From positions 757,126 to 821,125 of the forward strand of contig VXAI01000018.1 of the NCBI GenBank assembly GCA_013399305.1: a stretch of 64,000 bases of DNA, given 5' to 3'. Made by a program: the position numbers and the translations under genes. The DNA is from Rostratula benghalensis. Lineage: Eukaryota > Chordata > Aves > Charadriiformes > Rostratulidae. Shown here piece after piece: positions 38,947 through 51,977 of this stretch; positions within the stretch are counted from its first letter, which is position 1; each line of letters begins with the position of its first letter. The notes beneath the pieces were generated by a model. It had not been told where the DNA came from and ran no database searches. It saw only the letters and a list, made by a program, of their open reading frames with translations.

Positions 38947-41900
38947 GGGGTTTAAAGAGTTAAAAATCCTCTTTCTCACATGCACCTGATAAATAAAATA
39001 AAATTTCTAACTCAGAGATGATCCAAGACCATTTTCCAATAAGAAATAAACCCAGGGCTTAGAAAATGCACACACACAAAGCAGATGAAACTTAAAAGCA
39101 TTTCCTCAGCACTGTAGTGTTGTTTTTTTTTAAAAAAAGGATGACCTTTAAAGAAAGCTAGTGAGAGTTCATTTGCAGTAAAAAATAAATTAAAAAAAAT
39201 CAGCTGGGTTAATCCAGAAAGCCCTACCTCCCAGACACTCTTCTCCCATAGTTTAGTACTCTTTTTAACAGGTATTTCAGCATTAGGATTTGAAAATTCT
39301 TTTTCTTTTAGTGCTGGAATAACTGGCAGTCAAGGGCTGAAACATCCTCTCCTTCCCCATCCTCCTCTCTCGATGTAGTGTAGCCAAAGACAGCAGCTGC
39401 TATCTGTCCTTTCCTTGCACAGTTCTTTCAGCCAGAAGGAGTTTAAATTCTCATTGGCATCCAGGTGGTAAAAGGGAAGAGGTGGAACATCTCCCTCTCT
39501 TCACTCTCCCAAAGGTCAGCTCCAGAACTGAGAAAACTGCATTAATTATGTCTAATTAGGGAAAAAAAAAAAAATGCCAGCCTAGAGCCTTCTCAGAGCA
39601 TTGCAGAAAGGTGTTTTCTTCCTGGGCAACTTATCTGATGTCCATGGTGAATCTTTTGGTTGCCCCATTAAGGACACCTACTTGTGATGCCCACACACAT
39701 CAGCCATTTACGTGTTTCACAGTCCTTCAAACAGTGGGACAAAGAAAATGTAAAACACAGACATTTTGCACAGACCTTGGAGATACTTGTGGCCATGAAG
39801 GTCTCGGTCCCCTGTTCAGAGCTGTTGCTCCTGCAGTGAGGGAGCCTGGCTCTTCTGCTGTGAGCATTACAGGACCAGAACAAGAATATCTATCTCCTGT
39901 GGGAAAATATTACCAGCATGGAGCAAAACGGTTGTAAAATGACTGCTCTCAAAGTCTCTGAGGCAGTGGGCAGTCTGTCTGCCTCTCTCCTGATGTAAAG
40001 CACATTTGTGTTTAAAAGGACAATGGCTAAATTAAAATGCCAGGCTGAACAATTAAACTATTATCTTCACAACGAATACAGAGGATGTCCTTACTTTTAA
40101 AAGATCAAGAGAGAATTATATGCATTTTATTTTTTTGCCAATTCCCACAACTTAAGGTTCTTCATGTAAAGGATCAGCTGCTGGAGGCATGCCATGTGGT
40201 GATGGTCTCATCATTAAAAAATAATTAAGTGGTGAAAAATGCAACACAAGCTCCAGGTGAGGACCTGAGTTGAGAACAAGGCTCCTGTGCATTACCTCTT
40301 GGCATCGCTGTAGGTAAAGCCTGACAAACTGGAGTAAATCTGGAATAATCCTCATGTGCTCCAAGGAATTCCAGCAGGGGAATCCCAGACAGGGGATGTG
40401 GAAGGCATTGTTCCTGGCATGGCTGGGAACACAGCTCCTGCTCCCATGTGCACAGCAGCAGTCCCAGGGCTGGCACATCTAGAGAGAGAGCTTACGCTTA
40501 CTTGAGAGCCGACTGACACAGCAGCCTGCGTAGTCCTTAAATACGATCATCCTTGATGCCTGTTACAAGTTTTATTAATTTTGAAAGCTTTCTGATCTCT
40601 TCCAGTTGAGCTTTAATTACTGTTCTTCACTTCCAGCCCCATAGAAAGATCAAAACCAGTTTAGAGGAAGAGGCTTTCTATTCCTTCCCAACCCTGCCCC
40701 CTGTCTTCACTGGGGATTATGTCTCTTCGCTTTGCACATCCGTGAGATCATTAAGTATAAAGCAGCAGTCAGCCAGCAACATCTACAGCATCACATTCCC
40801 ATCGCCTGTGGCAGGATGCCAGACACAGTAAATACGACTTTAAGGTTGTGCAGTTGGTCTTTTGAGCTTTTACAGTTTCTAGCTGGAGGGGAAAAAAGGA
40901 AAATAAAAAAAAACACCACCACAAAAAGAGACCAGCTGGTGCAATTAGTCTTGGTTTCAGTCACCAGTTTTGCAACAGGCAGGTAGATGGATATGCTTTA
41001 TACCCTTCCTGTTTGGTATGAAGGCCACTGCCACCTTCATCTTAAAACAGCAAGAAGTGGCCAAAAGATGTCACAGGTTGGGGAACTCATTGGTCACTTC
41101 ATTTGAAATGGAGAATTGCTATTAAAGGGTCAGATTTCTTCCATCAGTGCCCAGCGGCTCTGACATTTGGCTTTCTCTTTGCATCTTCTGACAACCCTCC
41201 CCTACATTTGTCAGCTCTGCAGAGTGACTGCAGTGAGCTGTATCTCACCAAGAGCCACGTGTGAGAACTCACCCATGCACAACACGAGTGTCACTCCTGT
41301 GTGCTGGAAGTAGTCTGATATTTGGCTTCCTGACCTGCCAAGCTGATCTTCAGCTCTGGCTGTAGGGTTTAAAGCCTGAGGAGTAAAAATTAAATCTGAT
41401 AATTTCCCAAATTCCTAAACAAGCAACTGGCTGTCCAAGGAGCTGGAGAACTGAGGTGCTGCTGTCCTTCTGTAGCCCCAGTTCTGAAGGGATCAACCCA
41501 CCAGGTCTCTCAGTGCATGGCAATGACGTGGCTGCCATGCCAGAGGGCCACAGTTCCTGTCATCTTCATACATGAAACTGGGGAATAGGATTTTTAAACA
41601 CAGCAGGCCCAATTTACACTGGTCTCCATGGGAGTGAGGTACCTACCTACTTTTAAGTTTACTCTTTTCTGCCCTTCCTGGGAATTAAATCATATTTCCT
41701 ATAATGGGGTATCATCAGGGAAGCTGGGAGCTCTTACATCAGGCTTTGGACATGGATATCCCTCACCCCTCCATCGTCCTTACTAAGGTTGGAAAGTAAG
41801 ATATTAACAGCAAGACGCTGTTATTCTCAAGTGTGATTTCTACAGTGACTTGTCTGGGATGCAGGAATCTTTTGCTCTGTTCTCCAGCTGCCACAAGATC

Positions 41901-44568
41901 TCCTGACAAGGAGTCACAACTCTTTTCTCTAGGTTTCACCTCAGTCCAACAACAACTGCAATAAAGAGAAAAACAAACAAGCTGAGAAGTGTTCTGAGCA
42001 AATGTGGGGGAAATAGTTTTTACAGAAAGTCTGAGCAGTTTTGCAGAGCTCTTTTCAAGTGCATTTACTGAAATTTCCCCAGAGCCTTCCTAATGTAAGT
42101 ACCGTTGGAAAGATTCTAACTAAGAGAAACAGCTCCTGCTGAGTGATAGTCTATAGCTTTATTAGTGGAGATCAAAGAGAATAAAACAATTACTGTAATT
42201 TCCAAGGAATGTTTTTTTTCCAGGGGCACAGGAGACGAAGGCTATGAAAATAGGTCCATGTGTGCTTAAGTAATGGGTAGGCATTTCGGTCTTTAATGTT
42301 GGTTTTTTTGCTGGCAGAGGGAGTCACCTCGTATTCTGGGATATACTAATGCAAATACAGCTTTTTTTGGCTTCCATGGAGTGCCTGCAGTTTTGAAGCT
42401 GTGTGCATGGGATAACTGTGTGACTCCATGGCTCTGAAGATGGCCGAAAGAATGCTGGATACAGACTGTGGCCCAACAGTGGTCCTCGGGTACTTTACAG
42501 TCCAGTGGGGAACAGGACACCTTCGCCCTCATGTGTCCCTGGATGAGGTCTGATTCAATCCTGTGCTCCACTGTGGGGTCCCAAGAGACAAATCCTGATG
42601 ACTCAAAAGCTGCCACTGTTACATTTGCAGGCGAGTATCCATGGTGGTGGTGAGACAATCCTCAGACTCGCCCTGTTCTTGTCTCAGAGGCTGAAATGAC
42701 CCTCCAGCTGGTCTATGCATGGCAGCTTCTCTCCAGAAAAACAATTGTCTTTTATCCTATTACATTGAAACCTGTGATTTAGAGATGATTCATCCCTTTC
42801 ATTTGAGCCTGGACTTTGCTATTATCTTGCATTTCAGCCAAATATTATTAGGAATGTTGATGTGTCTACACGGGGACATTTTCTGCAAAATTAATCTAGG
42901 AACTTTTAAAATGAATGAGCATATATAAAATATTTCTCTGGAACAAAAATGGACTTAATTTAGTTTATCTTAATGCATTTTGGAGACAAATCACAACAAA
43001 CCAAATAAAGGGCTCTGTAATTCTGTCCAAATAGAAGCAAATGCAGCTGAATGAATCCACTTTAAATTCCAGCTTTCAGTTAGTCCAGGTTAATTTTCCA
43101 ATGTAAACAAGCCCTAAATTAAAGAATTAAAAAAAAAAAGACACAAAACCCAGCTCAGTTACGACAGTGATATTCTCAGCTTTGAAATCAGCTGATCTGG
43201 AGGGTGCTGCTTGCTCTCTCAATGGTATGGCCAGACACTCAGTTCTTCTTCACCCGCTTCAGAGCAGCTCAAAGCCAAAAGCAGTGGCAAGGTGCACAGG
43301 TCTGTCAGGCAGAAACCTTCCTGCCACTTCAGGTGCTGGAAAACACAAGCGGTAGAGCACAGGTGGGAAAGTGGCACTGCCTGGAGATGACAACTGAGTG
43401 ATCCGAAGGAGACATGGACCAGGCGTGAAGCACGAAATCCCCTTCCTCTGTGGGAGCACTACAAACAAACTTACAGCTCTGAAATCTTTCTCTTGCCTTG
43501 GGAGATAAATAAATGGACTGTGCAAATAAGTAGGGTTTCCTAAAAGGACACAGGTGTGAGCACAAAGGCACTGCAGAGCACTGGGGAGGTGGGCAGCATC
43601 ACGTCCCAGGCGGGGAAATGGAGGGGGTACATGTGAGAGAGCGTGTTCCTTGTGTGGCTCAGCCCATCACAGGAGCAGTGACAGGAAGATGAAACAAATC
43701 TGACAGAAGAAGCGACAAAAGGGGAGGAGCAAATTAACTATCAGTGCTAATGAGGGGAAAAAACTGCCCAAGACTCTCACTATAAAACGGGTCCCCATGT
43801 ATAGTCACGGCCCCAGGAAAAAGTGTTATTTTGGCACATGTCCACTCCTTTGAGAAAATCTTATAATGGAATTCTGGCTGGCAGTCATGGGTATCACTTC
43901 AAGAAGCCCAGCTCTTCTGAAAGAAGGAAAGCACCTTGGAGATCCGCTGCTGGTCAGAACAGTGGGTGAGCAGACCCTGGGATGTGGACCCAGCAGGGCT
44001 GAGGATACTCTTCACCAGCACAGGTCATGCAGAGACAGAGCCTTCAGTAAAGGTTACAAAGATTTTAAGATACCACCTCTATACTGCAAAAGATAACAGT
44101 CCTTTGTTAAAGATGGGAGAGAATGATGTAATAAAAAAACAGAGAAAACTTTGCCATCAGAAGGTTTTTTCCTGTAAAGCTTTCCTGTTGTAGAAGCAAA
44201 AAATTGCATGGGGAGTCCTGGCCAAATGTAATTTTTATAGGAGAACACAGAGGAAAAAAGCAGCATGTGGATGCTTATGGATGGTTATCAACAAACATTG
44301 ATGTCTGTTATCAATAAGAAAAGATCTCAAAATCATGTACAATGTTTTCTTGAGAATATAAGTTTATTTTTGTTTTGTTTTCAATTAATTTCCATTAAAT
44401 TTTCACTTCCCTTGTATTGCCATTGATCGAGCCATTCTTGTGCAGTTTTCTGTAGGGACAAGAGTCTCTCTCAATCATTTCCAGACAGAATATTCATTAT
44501 TTAGTTGAATGGACTGAGAAAAGACCCCAAAACTGCCGCGCCATGGCCAGGGCCACACAGCGGCGCAG

Positions 44569-44601
44569 TAACTCAGCTGGGAGCAATAACTCAGCTGGGA
44601 G
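44569..44601. repeat. Two-copy repeat, 18-bp period
   Basis: TAACTCAGCTGGGAG occurs at 44569 and 44587, next to a small CpG-rich patch (44535-44570). Confidence 0.8.
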
Positions 44602-46449
44602 TGGATCCAAGCCGTGGCTCCTGGTCTCTGCTCTCAAAGCTAGGACAGACTCTTTGCTTGAAGGCAAAAGGGGAAATGAAAGTGATTGTAGGACACTCTC
44701 CAGGGCACAATCACAAGCTAAATAGGCTTTGTTTATGTAGACGGCTTTCTAAAAGTCAAACCATTGATAATGGGGGATCTTAAGATCAGGCTGTTGTCTG
44801 GGATAACCACAGTGGACTCGCTGGGGACTGCTCTTGGAGGGTGTACAGCATGCTGTATTTACACTGATACTCCAGCAGTCAAGATCAGAAGCGGTTTTGG
44901 ACTCAGTCCTAGGAAACGAGCCAGGTATGATAAATAAGATATATTCTGGGGAATATGTAGGGCCAGTGAATTACAGATGCGAGCTTGGTATCAGAGCTGT
45001 CTTGCCTCTCACCATTCCCACTGGGAACACAGCCCAGTGTCGTTCCACATGGCTTTGTAAATCCTGAAGGAGCACACTGGCCTCCCCAGAGCATCCAAGT
45101 TCTTTTTCTCCACCGCCTGCAACAGCTTTCCAAGCTGCTGAGCAAACTCAAGACGGAGCTGCCTGGGTGTCATTAGCGGACGGAGAGAGGCAAATAGCAT
45201 CATTCTGAGTTAGCTCATACACACATGACTGCTGTTTGAAAAGAGACCTTGAGCTTTGCTGAACCCAATGTACTCGTCTGTAATTTTTACTGTCCCAGCA
45301 GAGATACACCCACATTTCTCCAAAGAATTACAGTTACTTTGGTCCAGGCATTTGTTGAATAACTTAGCTGCTCATTGCCCCTGCTTTAGAGCATCTGAGA
45401 GAATAAGCTGATCTGGAAAAACACCACTTTTTGTTTGCTTTTTTCCTAAGGGAACATTATATTATTATTGTTTTGTCATAAGTATCTGGAAGTTATGAAC
45501 AATGTTCATCATCTCTTGCATTCAGGGCTTCTAGAACCACCCAGTTTTACCACCCAAACCAACGTTCTAGAAAGTCAGCTGCTGGTGTCAGCCAGGAAAC
45601 AGGGAGCAGAGACAGTGTTGGCAATTCAGGAGACTGACCAGGCATCATGAATAATAATAGGAAGATATTATGAACATGAGAAAAGAAATAAGCTTGAAAT
45701 GTTCTGATGCTGCTAAGTAAATATTTACCAACTATTAATAGTTTTGCATAAGATCTGCTAATGTTAGATTTGCTAATAAAAAGAAATAATATTCATAATA
45801 TATATTACCTAAACTTTAAAAATTGACTAAGTTCCTTCCTAAGACAAGGACATCACTTTTCCATTTTCCTTGCAGTTTATGAAGAGAAACTCAATGGTTG
45901 AGAGCAGAAGAATCTTAGAAGAGAAACACACTTCAGACATTTTAAGTTGTTGTGATTAAACCCAAAGCACACATCAAATTGAACTGCATATTGAACCCCA
46001 CCACTTCTCACCTCCCAGACAGTGGTCTGATGGAGCTGGAGCCTGGCCACCCAGATATAATTAGCCACCCACAAAAGACAGGGAAAAAAAAAAGCTTTTA
46101 GTGCTGATCAGTCGAAAACCTGATATAAATGTCATTTTCATTAAAGCTCTTTCACTCAGTGACTATGAAAGTCCTGCCATATCCCTGTGAATTTTCATAC
46201 TAAGTACCTTCTAGCAAGTAGAATGCACACAAGTAATAGATCAGTAATGCTAAAAGGAAACCTGGTTTCTAGATTTTTCTATGTATTTAAGAAAATTACT
46301 TTCAGATCCCTCTTCATATTCACACTCAGGCTTTTAATTTCTAATTCCCCATCACTCATCTCTCTGACTGGGCCTGGTTTTCCTGAGAACATCTGCGGGC
46401 TTCATCCTCCATACTTGGAAACTTTACGGGGCTTCATTTTTTTGTTCGC

Positions 46450-46468
46450 TTTTTTTTTTTTTTTTTTT
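46450..46468. repeat. Poly(T), 19 bases
   Basis: Uninterrupted T run followed by CAG, so it looks like a strong plus-strand polypyrimidine-AG acceptor by chance. Confidence 0.88.
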
Positions 46469-46754
46469 CAGAAAAGGAGAATAGAAGTAAACAGCTAGAA
46501 GGGTTAATTGTGCAGGGTTGCTGTTTTGGTTACACAGTCTGAGTCTTGAATTCTGGAAAAAAGCACTGACCATAACCTGAAGGTGAGATTATTTGTGCAA
46601 ATATTTGGTGCCATTGTCCCCACCAAGTCCCTGCCACCATGGCCTGAGGGTCACGCTCGTGTCACCCCGTGCACTTGATTGCTGTTGCGTAGCTCAGCTC
46701 CCCTCTGCTCAAAGCTGCCTCTCCACGCAGGCTTCAAGCACTGAATGTTTCTGA

Positions 46755-46776
46755 TGGGAAATAACTGGGAAATAAC
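46755..46776. repeat. Two-copy 11-bp tandem repeat
   Basis: TGGGAAATAAC is repeated twice without a gap. Confidence 0.85.
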
Positions 46777-47345
46777 AAAGTGTGGCAGCTCACCAAAAGC
46801 CATTTCCCAGTGACTCACCGCAAGGTGCTGCAGGAGGTGAGAACTTGCACGGTGCAGATTATCAGCTTTCTCTCCTCTGTTGACTAATTCCTTGGTAGGA
46901 AGTGAAATTCTCAGACCATATTGTGCTTTTGATCAGCACTGCCAGAGATAGGGAAAGCAGCAACAGGCCCAGGTTCTGGCAGCAGACAGCAAAGACACAA
47001 ACCCATAGAAATGACCTGCAGCAAGAGTGGTTCTGCCCAGGACACAGACTGGTTTGCCCCTGTGGGAGCAGGGGCTGCTTTAGGAGTGATTTTTAGGAGA
47101 AATGCTTCAGCTCTGCAATGGAAAAGACTTTTCAAGACTATCGTGTACTGAAATTCCCACCTACTCAAGTCACTGCTTTTGAAGATTTTGGGTTTCTCCC
47201 CACTTTGCAGACAATGTGAACAGCATGAACAGCAACCTCAGCTCAAGTTTAAAAAGGAAGTAAAAGATTTTCCTGCTTCCATGTGCAAAGACCTTCAGGC
47301 TTGGGCTTTTATACTGTTTACATATCTGCACATTTTATATCTTGC

Positions 47346-47368
47346 AAAAAAAAAAAAAAAAAAAAAAA
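47346..47368. repeat. Poly(A), 23 bases
   Basis: Uninterrupted A run; no polyadenylation signal upstream. Confidence 0.9.
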
Positions 47369-48226
47369 GTAGCAGCTTCACTTCTTAAATACCCTTTCTT
47401 CATGAGGCAAAACTTAACACCATCGCTGGAGCTTCAGTGAATTTCTCTTAAGTACTGATGCAGCAGATGAGGAACATTCCTTATTTACTAACAAATTATT
47501 AACACCACGTTTAGACATGCTGAGGAAAACAATTAAACTTTTAGCATCAGCTCCCTGGATGTTTTAACAGGCATAGTTTTACTACTGAGGCCTGCCAGGG
47601 CCAGACCACGGAGCAATCGAGGAGATGACCACACTCACCATTTGAGTGGGCTCTGAAGGAAATACAGAAAGGCTTGAGAGGGAAATTATTTAGCTAAAAT
47701 ACAAAGCCCTTAGCTAATTTATGCAAGTATTGATGCACAATTCATGCTAATGTATCCCATGATGTTGACAGACTCCAGCCATCCATCAGAAATCCCAGGC
47801 TCTGGCTGGTTGCACGGAGCCCAAAAGGAGGGCGGATGGTTCTGATGGGGCTCCGTGCCAGAACAAGGATCTTCTCAGGACGTCTCAGTGCAGGATCAAG
47901 GCCTTGGTTTGTACCAGACAAAATCCTAAACAGGCCTGAGCTTGTTCAAACAAAATCCCCGCTTTCTGCTCTGCCTGCAGATGTGCATTTTGGCTGCAGA
48001 AAGAGGATGAAGCTGAACGGGAGACTTTGTTTTCAACTACAAAGTTGGAAAAAGCTGGGAAAATGAAGCTAACGAAAACTGATGGCCTAGCGTTCCAAAC
48101 CACAGCAAACCTCCAGGCTCCATGCAGAGAAAGCAACGGCCTTGGGTGATAAATTGATTGTTTTCCTGTTAGCTGTGGGATTTGTTAGTGCTGTAAAACT
48201 ACTGTCCATGCTGAGGACTCCTCCTG

Positions 48227-48251
48227 TTATTCTCTTGAACCAAGAGAATAA
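48227..48251. repeat. Perfect inverted repeat, 11-bp stem
   Basis: TTATTCTCTTG and CAAGAGAATAA are exact reverse complements separated by AAC. The stem is too short for a microRNA precursor and is AT-rich. Confidence 0.85.
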
Positions 48252-48383
48252 TAAAAGGCTTCCTGGGAAATTCTTTACTTCTCTGTTTTAAGCAGATGGC
48301 TGCTGAACTCTGTAAGGTCAGCAGTGCACTGTCTGATTATCACCACGTGGCTCTTTTAAGCAGAATAAATTAGAAAAAGAGAG

Positions 48384-48401
48384 AAAAAAAAAAAAAAAAA
48401 A
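48384..48401. repeat. Poly(A), 18 bases
   Basis: A run within a longer purine-rich stretch (48370-48415). Confidence 0.9.
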
Positions 48402-51400
48402 CAAACACAAAAAGACAGCCCAAGACTTGCTTTCTGCAGAAGAGCTTGGTGCAACCACATGTGGATTTCAATTTTGAAGAATCACAGAACCCACTTCCCT
48501 GACTGATGGCAGTTGTTGGAAAGCAAAAAAATAAATGTGTGTGACTCATCATGCACACAGGTCTAGGGGACAGAGCACCATATCCTTCACGTGGGAAGGC
48601 AGTTTGGTGAAGGAGACTCAACAAACTCCAAAGACTTAATCACGATTCAGTGCTGTGCTCCCACACCCACACACTTACCAACGGGACCCACGCTCACGTG
48701 CCAGGTGTTTGATTTGGAAGGAAGAGAGGATCCAAAAATAGCCATCAAGATGATGTTTGGATGAGCAGAAGGGAATCTAATAAAACAGAAGTGTATCAAA
48801 AGAAAATAGCTAAGTAGAATTTGAAAGTCAAAAGCTGAGAAATTTTTAGAGAGAGGATCTTGTCTTGCTATAAGAATGAGATCAGATTTTTGGCTGGCAA
48901 ACATCAGTATAATTTCATTTACATACTGAAACTAAACCACTTTATTCCAGTAAAGGTCTGAACAACCTCACTGCTTTTGCTTTTTAAATAGTGCAAGAGC
49001 TATCCCTGCCCATGGCTGTACACAGAGCTGCCACCAGTGGAAGGGGCCTGGCAGTACTGGGTAAGGATGGTATCGGTTTTGTTTCAGCAGCCCAGTGCCC
49101 GTGTGGCCAAGCCAGACCCCAAGCAGGCACTCGCCAGCTCCCACTTCCAGTCCTCAGGCCTGGCAGTACACGGCAGGCAGCTCCTTGCCAAAACAGGTCA
49201 CACCACGGCACAGATTTGGACCAACACTGCCATTGAATCTCCTCACTGACCCACCTGGCGTGATGGGAGGGCAGCAGATCCCACCTTGCAAATCAGCTCC
49301 CTGCTGCTGTAGAAGATAACGGCAGCTCTGACTGGGACAGGAGAGGAGAAGGCAGGGATTTTAACTATTTATCCTCAACCTCCAAGTCTTACTACAATGC
49401 ACGTTGTCAGTTTGACATCCCTGCTGTGGTGTAAGCACAAACATCCTCACTTTTCTCATTGCCACATGGTCCTGGCTTGCTACCTCCAAGAAGATGGACA
49501 CATCAGGGGGTCAGGGAGGTGAGACAGCTTCTACTTGCTGTCCCTCTCCCTTCTGGCCCAGACTCGCTGCTCTCCATCTAACTCTGGTCTCTTTACCCGT
49601 GTCTGGTTTTAATCAAACCTGTCAGCACAGAGACCCTGACCTTCTGAAAAGCCTCCAGTCCATGCACTGTAATTAAAATGATTTGTCTAATGCTGCCCCA
49701 TGAAGATGGATTTCAGGAAGGAGAAAGTGCAAACTCCCAGAGCTGGTGGAAAATGTAAATAAACACAGCATCGACCTGGCGTAGATAGCTGTCACTCAAA
49801 CTGATCTCACCTGCTGGAAGGATCTAATCAAACACAGTCTGCCTCCAAGATATAAGGCTGGGAAATGGAGCTTTAAATGGTGTTTTCATCCATGCTGAAA
49901 TGGCTCAATTTATGCTTTGCTTTGTTTGTGAAATAACTGCTTTCTAAAAAGAAATGCTAATACTGTTACAAATAATTAATGTTATCTGAATCTATCAAAT
50001 TCTAGGAGGGGTGATTAGATTCAAAACAGTAGAGGCATTTCTAATCTCCGTGATATTAGACAATATAAAAACAATGTCTGTGTTCTTAGATAACCTTTGA
50101 TCTCAGTCTTTTGCTGAACATCAGTGCTCCCGAGCCTAGCCTATGTTTATTTCTTAAACGGAAATGTAACATTTTGCCCATATGTTGATATTAAAACAAA
50201 AATTTCACTTCTGAACTCTTTAATCTTTTTATTCATGTGTTCTGTCGCTCTTAGGCAGGGATTGTGAGTACCAGACGCTGCCTTATGTAAAATAATTGAC
50301 TGTACTTTCTCTATATTTTCTCTTCTCTGAACTAATTCACCATATTTTCTCCCTATCTATCATCTAGATGAATACACTCTATTTTCTATCTATCACCCTG
50401 CTAAGGTACTCATCACTGGAGTGTGTAGCCAGCAGATAAAAAGTATAGTGATGTTATATTAAATAAAGAAAATCGATATTCAACTCTCAGTAAAACCGAG
50501 ACAAATTCTAACACGTGGGTCACCATGAGAAGAATTTGGCCTCTGAAGCAGAAAGCTCTAGTGAAGCAGGTCTTCCCACCCCATGATATTCATAAGCCTT
50601 TCCTTGCAATGCCATAATGGTCTGGGAAAGTGAGCGTTTCATCTCTTGTCCCAGCCCCTCCTTGTTGGAGCTCACACAGCCCTCCCTGCCCATGCCCAGT
50701 TTGAGCCTGAGATTTCTTGTCCTGGTCAGTGTGAACACTCAAGTGAGCCAAGAGATGACACAAAAGCCATGAGATTTAAGAGCCTGGCATCTAGCTTCTG
50801 TGCCTTTAATGGCTCAGACCTGGCCAGCATTTGCCAGCAAGTTCTCCTTGGTCAGAGTCTGGGTGAGAAGCTGTTTTTCAGAGAGACAGGCCCACAGTTT
50901 AAAGGGCTATTAAATGTCTCATGAAACTGGAGTAATCAAACAGCTGCAAATACAACAAAAGTACATAAATTGAATAGGTTTTGTGAATACCTGCCTGAGA
51001 CAGAGGTGAGAAAAGCAAATCAGGATCCTTGGATGCAGTGTTTCTCGGATGTAAAATGGTGCACTAGTTAGGGTCCTTGGTGTGAATTTTTCTGTGGTGG
51101 GAGTAGTCCAAACTGCAGGACTGGGGTCTGGGATGTAAAATGCAGTGAAAGCAACCCCTGGCTGCTTTGTAGCCAGTTCATCATGAGAATGTCCATTGTG
51201 AAGAAAAAAAGGGAGATCAATTTTTTTAAGCAAGTCTGTCCTGAGAGTGGGCAGCTCAGGCCAATGCCCCTCTAATGTACCATATAAACTTTAATGTACT
51301 ACCACTCCATTTCAACTAGGTTCCTTCTCCTCATTGCAAAATGCTGAATAACAGTTAAATGCAAGATGGTATTTCCTGACTGTGTGACTGATTGCTTGCC

Positions 51401-51956
51401 TTTGTGCATGGCTGGTTATTTGTTAGCAGTGAGCACTTCAAAGACTAACAGCAAGTCCAGCCGCCCAGGAAAGTGGTTCAGCTCTCTTTGCCCATCCCAC
51501 TACATTAGTTGAGAGAGAGGAAACATCTTCTGGCACTTCACAACAGAGATATGAAAAGTGACTGCTGCTTTTGATGCAGAGGCACTACATCTCCCTGCCA
51601 GTCAGCACATCCAGATATTTTCTCCGCAGAAATTGGGACAGAGCTGGGGGGAGAAGAGGAGTAAATTGTATTTACCCTAGGTAACCAATCTGTAGCCTAT
51701 TTGCAGTAGAGCTCTTTATACCTGGCCAACTAAAGAAGCTTTATGACTGAGTTTCGATTCTTAGCAAAGTATCCCTGCATTAAACATGAGAACAAAGCTC
51801 CTACTTCCAAGAAAATGTATGGCAGGTTGTCTTGTTGGTCTTGTTCCCGATTTCTCTGCTTATGGGACAACATTTCATCAGTAAATAAGCTTATTAATTC
51901 CAAGAAAGCAGCCATGATATAGCTGCTCTCTGCTGAGATTTTGTTAAGCTTAGTTA

Positions 51957-51977
51957 CTTACTTACAAAGTAAGTAAG
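51957..51977. repeat. Perfect inverted repeat, 9-bp stem
   Basis: CTTACTTAC and GTAAGTAAG flank AAA. Each arm is itself a repeat of a 4-mer. GTAAGT on either strand also resembles a splice donor. Confidence 0.85.

Larger units (their letters stand above)
34371..47345. other. No gene seen
   Basis: Includes overlapping antisense frames of 170 and 175 codons (35695-36340) in GC-rich sequence, a pyrimidine tract at 34985-35015, poly(A) at 38927 and short repeats at 44569 and 46755. No gene, RNA or mobile element recognised. Confidence 0.65.

Noticed and set aside
40152..40478. Minus-strand frames of 108 and 83 codons
   Set aside because: Cys/His-rich composition hinted at a zinc finger, but no C2H2 or other spacing pattern is present.
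46450..46498. Long T-tract followed by CAG as a splice acceptor
   Set aside because: The sequence after it stays open only briefly and nothing upstream supplies a matching exon; a homopolymer next to CAG explains it.
3144..47368. Poly(A) and poly(T) tracts as tails of processed pseudogenes
   Set aside because: None of those examined has a polyadenylation signal at the right distance or a recognisable retrocopy next to it; they read as simple homopolymers.
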